The notes under the pieces are model-generated. The model did no database searches and was not told where the DNA came from. It worked only from the letters and a program-made list of their open reading frames with translations. Below are positions 59,098-64,000 of a stretch of DNA of 64,000 nucleotides, piece by piece. The stretch is from Anaerofilum faecale (GTDB taxonomy: Bacteria; Bacillota; Clostridia; Oscillospirales; Ruminococcaceae). Location: NCBI GenBank assembly GCA_019114265.1, contig DXFV01000043.1, forward strand, positions 3,315 through 67,314, written 5' to 3'. The position numbers were made by a program, and so were the translations under genes. Position 1 is the stretch's first letter. Each line of letters opens with the position of its first letter.

Positions 59098-60060
59098 TCA
59101 GAACAAGGCGCTCTCCGGGTCGATTTTGCGCACCACAAGGTTGGTAACCAGGATGAGCACAAACCCCACAACCGACTGCACAAGGCCCACGGCGGCCGAC
59201 ATGCCGACATCGCCAAGCTGCGTCAGCGCGCGGTATACGTAGGTATCAATCACATCCGTTGTGGGATACAGAACACCTACGTTGCGCGGCACATTGAAGA
59301 ACAGCCCAAAATCCGCACGGAAGATATTGCCGATATTGAGCAGCGTCATCACGATGATGATGGGCTTGAGGAACGGCAGGATGATATAGCGGAATTCCTG
59401 CGCTTTGGTGGCTCCGTCCAGCTGTGCCGCTTCAAAAAACTCCTTGTCGATTCCCATTAAGCTGGCATAGTAAAACAGGCTGTTGTATCCCACTCCATGC
59501 CACAGTTTGACGATGAGAAGGATTATCGGCCAATATCCCGGCTGAGAATACCAGTCCACCGGTTCGCCGCCGAAAAACATGATAACCTGATTGATCAGCC
59601 CCATCGGGCCCGGCATAAGCAGCGCATATACCATATAGCCAACTACTACCCACGAAAGGAAACTGGGCATCAGCGTCACGGTCTGATACGTTTTCACAAG
59701 CCGGCGGCTGCGCAGGCGGAACATCATCACCGCGAACAGCACGCTGAATACGGTTGTGAACAGGATAAACAGGAAGTTCATGCCCAGTGTATTGCGCACC
59801 ACGCGCCATGCGTCGGAAGATGTGAAAAAGAATTCAAAATTTTTCAAGCCGGCCCACGGGCTTTCAAAAATTCCCAAATCCACCCGGAACTTTTTGAAAG
59901 CCAGGATGATACCGCCCATGGGAATGTAACAGAACACAAACAACAGTATGATTGCAGGCAGTGCCAGAAGAAAGAGCTGCACGTTGTCTATGTTGCGGTT
60001 GCAGAATTTTTTCAGACAGCTTTTTTTCTTCTTTGCTCCGGCTGAAGCTATGGTCGCCAT
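59098..60060 (-). CDS. Carbohydrate ABC transporter permease (MalF/LplB type)
   Basis: 320 residues, six membrane segments after a basic cytoplasmic N-terminus (KKKKSCLKKF). EAA loop EAAQLDGATKAQEFRYIILP near residue 220. First gene of the seven-gene minus-strand glycan locus, with GAGGAGGG upstream; it diverges from the YesN-type regulator. Confidence 0.93.
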   Translation of the reverse strand: MATIASAGAKKKKSCLKKFCNRNIDNVQLFLLALPAIILLFVFCYIPMGGIILAFKKFRVDLGIFESPWAGLKNFEFFFTSSDAWRVVRNTLGMNFLFILFTTVFSVLFAVMMFRLRSRRLVKTYQTVTLMPSFLSWVVVGYMVYALLMPGPMGLINQVIMFFGGEPVDWYSQPGYWPIILLIVKLWHGVGYNSLFYYASLMGIDKEFFEAAQLDGATKAQEFRYIILPFLKPIIIVMTLLNIGNIFRADFGLFFNVPRNVGVLYPTTDVIDTYVYRALTQLGDVGMSAAVGLVQSVVGFVLILVTNLVVRKIDPESALF

Positions 60061-60347
60061 GCCGTCGTCCCTCCTCTTTTTTGGTCTGTATTCAGTCTAT
60101 CATTTGGGGGCTTTGGAAAAAAGCACACAGCGTTGCGCATCGCGTCAAAAATCTGCGCGTTTTCCCGGCGCGCGCGGAGAAGATAGATCACTATTTTGCG
60201 CTTTGCGCTCTTTGTTGCGCAAAATATTTCGATGCATCTTGTTTTTCTGTTGTTTTTGTGCAATACTATATCCAAACGGAAGAATACTTTTATCTAATGT
60301 AGACAAATTCTACTGCCATCATTGCAAGCAAAAAGGGGGGCTGCTGC
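60061..60347. promoter_or_regulatory. Divergent control region of the glycan locus with long dyad
   Basis: 287 bases without a gene. It contains a perfect inverted repeat with 10-bp arms TATTTTGCGC (60192-60201) and GCGCAAAATA (60217-60226), and further GCGC copies between and to the left. A weak minus-strand promoter (TTTTTT, 17 nt, TAGACT with extended TG) points at the permease gene. The dyad is a candidate site for the YesN-type regulator encoded to the right. Confidence 0.5.
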
Positions 60348-61901
60348 ATGTACAGTGTTGCAATCGCAGACGATGAAACCAACATCCGTGAAGGGCTGCG
60401 CGATTTGATAGACTGGCATGGCCTTGGCTTTGCATTGACCGGCGTATTCGACGACGGAAACGGCCTTGTTTCTCTCTTGCAGAAATCTCCGCCGGATCTG
60501 ATCGTAACAGATATCCGAATGAATCATTGTTCCGGTTTGGATGTCTCCCAATACATACAGCAGCATCGGCTTTCCACCCGTGTGATCCTTATCAGCGGCT
60601 ACAAAGAAGCGGATCTCGCCATGTCGGCCATCAAATACGGCGTGAAGAATTATATCTTGAAACCCATCGACCTGGACGAGCTGACAGATTGTATCAAAAG
60701 GGTTGGGGATGAACTGCACGCACAGTATGAAGCATCGCTTCAAAAAGTGGAGCTGCACCACACACGCAGCGAAATGGTGGGCGTTCTGTCGCTTTTTTTC
60801 GATGAACTTATGCAGGGAACGCTGCATAACCAGTCGCTGGTACGCCGGATGTTCGGCCTGCTTTACCCCAACCTTTCTTTTGAGCAAAGCGCCTGTTTTT
60901 CCCTTGCGCTGCATATGCGGTCTTATGACAATTTTATCCACAACCGCCGCACGGTTCCGGCGGCCGACCTGTTTGATTGCATCGGCGCCTTTTCGGCTTC
61001 CCCCAGCAACAATATAGAGGTCCGGCTCATTTCCCAACGGGAAAATGCTCTGTTGCTGTTTGGCCTTTTGCGATTTCAGCCCACGGAAACCGTGCGCGAT
61101 GCGATCGCCCCGGATATTCAGGCGCTGTGCGATGCCCTGCGCATCAATTCCGGAATGCTGGCAGAGGTGGATCACCTCGAGACCTTTACCAGCATCCCCG
61201 CCATGCTGGGCAGCATCACCCACACCGAGAAGCGCAGCCTGGCAGAAGGGCTGGAGCAATTCGGCCGTCAGCAGAAAGAACTGTACACCGTCCTGCGCGG
61301 AGGAAACGAAAGCCAGATGGCGTTTGCCGTAGATTCGTTTGTCTCTTATCTGGAATGCATAGAATTCGCTTCCGCCTGTGAAGCAACACGCAATCTGCTG
61401 TACACGGTGTCTGCCAAGCTGCGGGAAAACCTGCTCTCTCCTGCGGCGGCCTTAACCCTCGACAGCGCCTTTGCACAGCTGGATGCTGCGGCGGGTCACG
61501 CAGACCTTCGGCGCATCCTTATGAGCACTTTTCTCGAATTGTGCGTGGCGTTGCAGGACGAACAGAACGGCCTTGTCGAGAAAGCCAAAGCCTATATCCT
61601 TGAACACATCGGCGAGGACATCACGCTGGAGGGTATTTCAAACAGTTTCTACTTGAGCCAGTACCATTTCAGCCGCACGTTCCGCTCCAAAACCGGAGAG
61701 ACCTTTATCCACTTTGTCACCCGCTGCAAAATGGAGTATGCCACACAGCTGCTGGTGGAAACAGATCTGAAAATCTACGATGTGTGCAGCCGTGTTGGTT
61801 ACAAAAGCGTGCGGTATTTTACCAAACTTTTCAAGGAACACACCGGAATGCAGCCTTCCGCGTATCGCCAGCATATGCGCATCCGGGAGGTGCTGCAATG
61901 A
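60348..61901 (+). CDS. YesN-type response regulator with AraC output domain
   Basis: 517 residues. Receiver domain with ADDETN near residue 8 and phospho-acceptor Asp in IVTDIRMNH (about 54), a middle region of about 280 residues, and a C-terminal AraC double helix-turn-helix (about 415-515: ITLEGISNSFYLSQYHFSRT and IYDVCSRVGYKSVRYFTKLF). It is the partner of the YesM-type kinase whose start overlaps its stop, and the likely activator of the divergent glycan-uptake genes. AGGGGGG precedes the ATG. Confidence 0.93.
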   Translation: MYSVAIADDETNIREGLRDLIDWHGLGFALTGVFDDGNGLVSLLQKSPPDLIVTDIRMNHCSGLDVSQYIQQHRLSTRVILISGYKEADLAMSAIKYGVKNYILKPIDLDELTDCIKRVGDELHAQYEASLQKVELHHTRSEMVGVLSLFFDELMQGTLHNQSLVRRMFGLLYPNLSFEQSACFSLALHMRSYDNFIHNRRTVPAADLFDCIGAFSASPSNNIEVRLISQRENALLLFGLLRFQPTETVRDAIAPDIQALCDALRINSGMLAEVDHLETFTSIPAMLGSITHTEKRSLAEGLEQFGRQQKELYTVLRGGNESQMAFAVDSFVSYLECIEFASACEATRNLLYTVSAKLRENLLSPAAALTLDSAFAQLDAAAGHADLRRILMSTFLELCVALQDEQNGLVEKAKAYILEHIGEDITLEGISNSFYLSQYHFSRTFRSKTGETFIHFVTRCKMEYATQLLVETDLKIYDVCSRVGYKSVRYFTKLFKEHTGMQPSAYRQHMRIREVLQ

Positions 61902-63643
61902 GACGGAGGAGCATAAAGCCAAAACGTTGGATCCACTCTTTCGGGCAGCTGTTTTTTCGCAACTTAAGCCTGCTGATCTGTCTCATCCTCGTTCCCATGC
62001 TGCTGGTGGTCTGGATTGCCGCCATCTCCCAGCGCGCGTTTGTTGAAAAAGAACTCACGCTGTACAACTCCCGCACGGTATCCCTGTTCCAGAACTCCAT
62101 CAACGATCTGTTTGAAAGCTGCCTGCAGCAGGCCAACTACCTTCTTTCCGAAAATGATATCGAGCTGTTCCTCACTTCCGAACGGGACGGATACACTTTT
62201 TATCACGACGATGTCCTGTACAAGCTGATGCGCGCTCAAATGGCCAGCAATGACAGGCTGGAAAGCATCTACATTTATTCCGATATAAACGGAAAGTTCG
62301 TTTCCAATTACGGCGAAACAGACCTGAATCGCTTCTTTGATACAGGCTGGCTGGAAGATTATCTTGCCTATGCGGGCGACAACAGCTTTTTTTATGTTTT
62401 CCGAAACGGCTCCTCCCATTTTCTGCAGCCCATCCGCATATTGAGCCTCTATAAAATATTGGAGCATGAGGGTTCCCGCAAAGGGGTGATTGTCTACAAC
62501 ATCGACTTCGGCGGATTCGTCCAGGATCTTTCCTCCCTGCGAAGCGAACAGGATTCCGGCTTGAGCCTGCGCAGGGAAAACGGCGAGCTGGTAGAAAACC
62601 TGTGGGGGGAAGCCCCCGAGGAGCAGATCTCTGTTCCCTCCCAGTATGCGTCCGAGGATTATTGGCACGACGAAAACCGCATCGTATATCGTTCCCCCGT
62701 GCAATACACGGATCTGTATCTGTACTCCACCATTTCCTGGAACGGCATGCAGAGCGCCCTGCATGAACAGCAGGGCGCCGTTGTTTGGATTGTCATCAGC
62801 GGCTTTCTATTTGTGCTGATACTCACGATCGTGATCTCCATCCGTATTTACCATCCATTCAAAAAAATACTGGCAGAGCTGAGCACCCCCGCGGGTCTGA
62901 TGTCCGACCGCGTCTCCATCAGCCGGGATGAGGAGGCGTTTATCCTCGATTCCATCCGTGGAATCTTTCAGCAAAATGAACATATCTCCGAAGAGCTTTC
63001 GCAGCGTGTGGCACTTCTCAAACAGGCGCAGTCGGTTGCGCTGCAAAGCCAGATCAATCCGCATTTCCTGCACAATACGCTGGACAGCATCAGCTGGGTG
63101 GCCATGCGCCTGACCGGCGGAAAAAACGAAGCCTCCGTGATGCTGTCGAAACTGGCGCAGATCCTGCGCTATTCCCTGGATGATGTGGACACATTGGTCC
63201 CGCTTCGCAGAGAACTTGAAAACACCCGCATATACCTTGAATTGCAGGCGATGCGGTACAAAAACAGTTTTCGTGTGGAATGGGAGATTCAAGAAGATGT
63301 GTTGGACAGACGGGTTATCAAGCTCATGCTGCAGCCGATCGTAGAAAACGCCATTCAACACGGATTGAAGCCCAAGGGCCCGGGCGGCCTCATCCGCATC
63401 AGCGCTGCGGAAAACGAAAAAACACTGGAAATCTGTATACGGGACAACGGCGTGGGCATTCTGCCCGAGCGTATGCAGGCCATTCAAGCCGCACTTCGCT
63501 CGGATATGATTAAACAGCGCGAAAATATCGGCATTGCAAATGTGCACCAGCGCATCCAGCTTTTTTATGGCGAACAATACGGCGTAGACGTTGCACCTCT
63601 GCCGGAAGGCACACAGGTAACTCTGCGCTTACCACTGGCTTAA
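61898..63643 (+). CDS. YesM-type sensor histidine kinase
   Basis: 581 residues from ATG 61898, overlapping the regulator stop as ATGA with GGGAGG upstream. Basic N-terminus, membrane segment (about 20-42), outside sensor of about 240 residues, second membrane segment (about 290-315), HAMP-like linker, His_kinase domain with QINPHFLHNTLDS (His about 390) and HATPase (ENAIQHGLKP, DNGVGI). Kinases of this group usually sense a sugar or its binding protein and control the neighbouring importer. Confidence 0.93.
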   Translation: MRRRSIKPKRWIHSFGQLFFRNLSLLICLILVPMLLVVWIAAISQRAFVEKELTLYNSRTVSLFQNSINDLFESCLQQANYLLSENDIELFLTSERDGYTFYHDDVLYKLMRAQMASNDRLESIYIYSDINGKFVSNYGETDLNRFFDTGWLEDYLAYAGDNSFFYVFRNGSSHFLQPIRILSLYKILEHEGSRKGVIVYNIDFGGFVQDLSSLRSEQDSGLSLRRENGELVENLWGEAPEEQISVPSQYASEDYWHDENRIVYRSPVQYTDLYLYSTISWNGMQSALHEQQGAVVWIVISGFLFVLILTIVISIRIYHPFKKILAELSTPAGLMSDRVSISRDEEAFILDSIRGIFQQNEHISEELSQRVALLKQAQSVALQSQINPHFLHNTLDSISWVAMRLTGGKNEASVMLSKLAQILRYSLDDVDTLVPLRRELENTRIYLELQAMRYKNSFRVEWEIQEDVLDRRVIKLMLQPIVENAIQHGLKPKGPGGLIRISAAENEKTLEICIRDNGVGILPERMQAIQAALRSDMIKQRENIGIANVHQRIQLFYGEQYGVDVAPLPEGTQVTLRLPLA

Positions 63644-63661
63644 TGCATTCTTTTCCAGACA

Positions 63662-63699
63662 AAACAGCGCCCTGGCCGGATCAGCCAGGGCGCTGTTTG
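63662..63699. terminator. Bidirectional terminator after yesM-type gene
   Basis: Perfect stem AACAGCGCCCTGGC / GCCAGGGCGCTGTT with a 7-nt loop; also faces the tRNA transcript from the right. Confidence 0.85.
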
Positions 63700-63760
63700 C
63701 AAAAAGCAAACTTTTCTTTTGCTGTTGAGGTATGATTTTGGGATTTTGCCAAAATAAAAA

Positions 63761-63790
63761 ATCCACTGTCCGTTTGCAGGACAGTGGATT
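63761..63790 (-). terminator. Terminator of the rRNA-tRNA-Lys transcript
   Basis: Stem AATCCACTGTCC / GGACAGTGGATT with a short loop; TTTTTTATTTT follows on the minus strand, directly after the tRNA. Confidence 0.85.
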
Positions 63791-63793
63791 ATC

Positions 63794-63870
<77 letters not shown>

Positions 63871-63874
63871 AAAT

Positions 63875-63990
63875 GCCGGCACCTACCTATCTTCCCAGGC
63901 CGTCTCCAGCCAAGTATTTTCGGCACGACCGAGCTTAACTGCTGTGTTCGGAATGGGAACAGGTGGAACCTCGGCGTCATCGGCACCGGC
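63875..63990 (-). rRNA. rrf: 5S ribosomal RNA
   Basis: 116 nt. Helix I pairs GCCGGTGCC with GGTGCCGGC. The conserved core CCACCTGTTCCCATTCCGAA and CAGTTAAGCTC are present. This is the 3' end of an rRNA operon that continues beyond the window; 23S is not included. Confidence 0.95.
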
Positions 63991-64000
63991 TATGAACTTT

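Overview
The window looks like a chromosome segment of an anaerobic, fermentative Firmicute of the Oscillospiraceae (Ruminococcaceae; the Faecalibacterium / Gemmiger / Subdoligranulum neighbourhood is my guess). The basis is GC-rich protein-coding DNA, Gram-positive ribosome binding sites, pyruvate formate-lyase with its activase, formate-THF ligase, sortase-type surface proteins and three classic Firmicute riboswitches. The genus is inference; no rRNA large enough to place it is present.

Left flank (1-5139): a lower-GC accessory segment, probably the inner end of an integrated plasmid or conjugative element. It holds a DinG-type helicase that runs off the window, a small DeoR-type regulator, a broken amidoligase remnant, a ribbon-helix-helix protein, and a ParM/ParR plasmid-partition pair. 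It stops at the 3' end of a tRNA-Tyr gene, a common integration site.

Core part 1 (5225-20111): citrate synthase, then a minus-strand cell-wall polysaccharide region. It has all four dTDP-L-rhamnose genes (rfbA, rfbD, rfbB together; rfbC apart), a Wzm/Wzt-type ABC exporter, two paralogous double-GT2 glycosyltransferases and a single-domain rhamnosyltransferase-like GT2. It is interrupted by an M23 peptidase and a cassette of small membrane proteins. About 180-bp palindromic repeats are scattered here.

Core part 2 (20522-44113): one-carbon and central metabolism plus housekeeping. pflA-pflB sit behind a ZTP (pfl-type) riboswitch; then come a DegV protein, a GT-C-like membrane protein, fhs, and a P-type cation ATPase behind a yybP-ykoY (Mn2+) riboswitch. 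These are followed by a glyA-esterase-rarA-SseB operon, nth, thiT behind a TPP riboswitch, cls, an M3 peptidase lipoprotein, a GDPD phosphodiesterase and an OmpR/HK two-component pair. PFL makes formate, Fhs fixes it to 10-formyl-THF and GlyA supplies methylene-THF. A ZTP switch on pflB fits, because ZTP signals 10-formyl-THF shortage.

Core part 3 (44196-63643): a HAD phosphatase, HD protein, tiny conserved protein and AraC regulator; a decayed YesN-type regulator; then a carbohydrate-uptake locus. That locus has two ABC permeases, a binding lipoprotein, a 1358-residue beta-helix surface protein, an SGNH esterase, a GH94-type phosphorylase and a GH-like hydrolase. It diverges from a YesN/YesM two-component pair. 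The window ends in the 3' end of an rRNA operon (5S rRNA and tRNA-Lys on the minus strand).

I did not find a clearly new defence or CRISPR-like system. The most interesting items are the ZTP-pflB riboswitch with its terminator, the uncharacterised glycan locus, the partition/helicase element next to tRNA-Tyr, and the dispersed repeat family.
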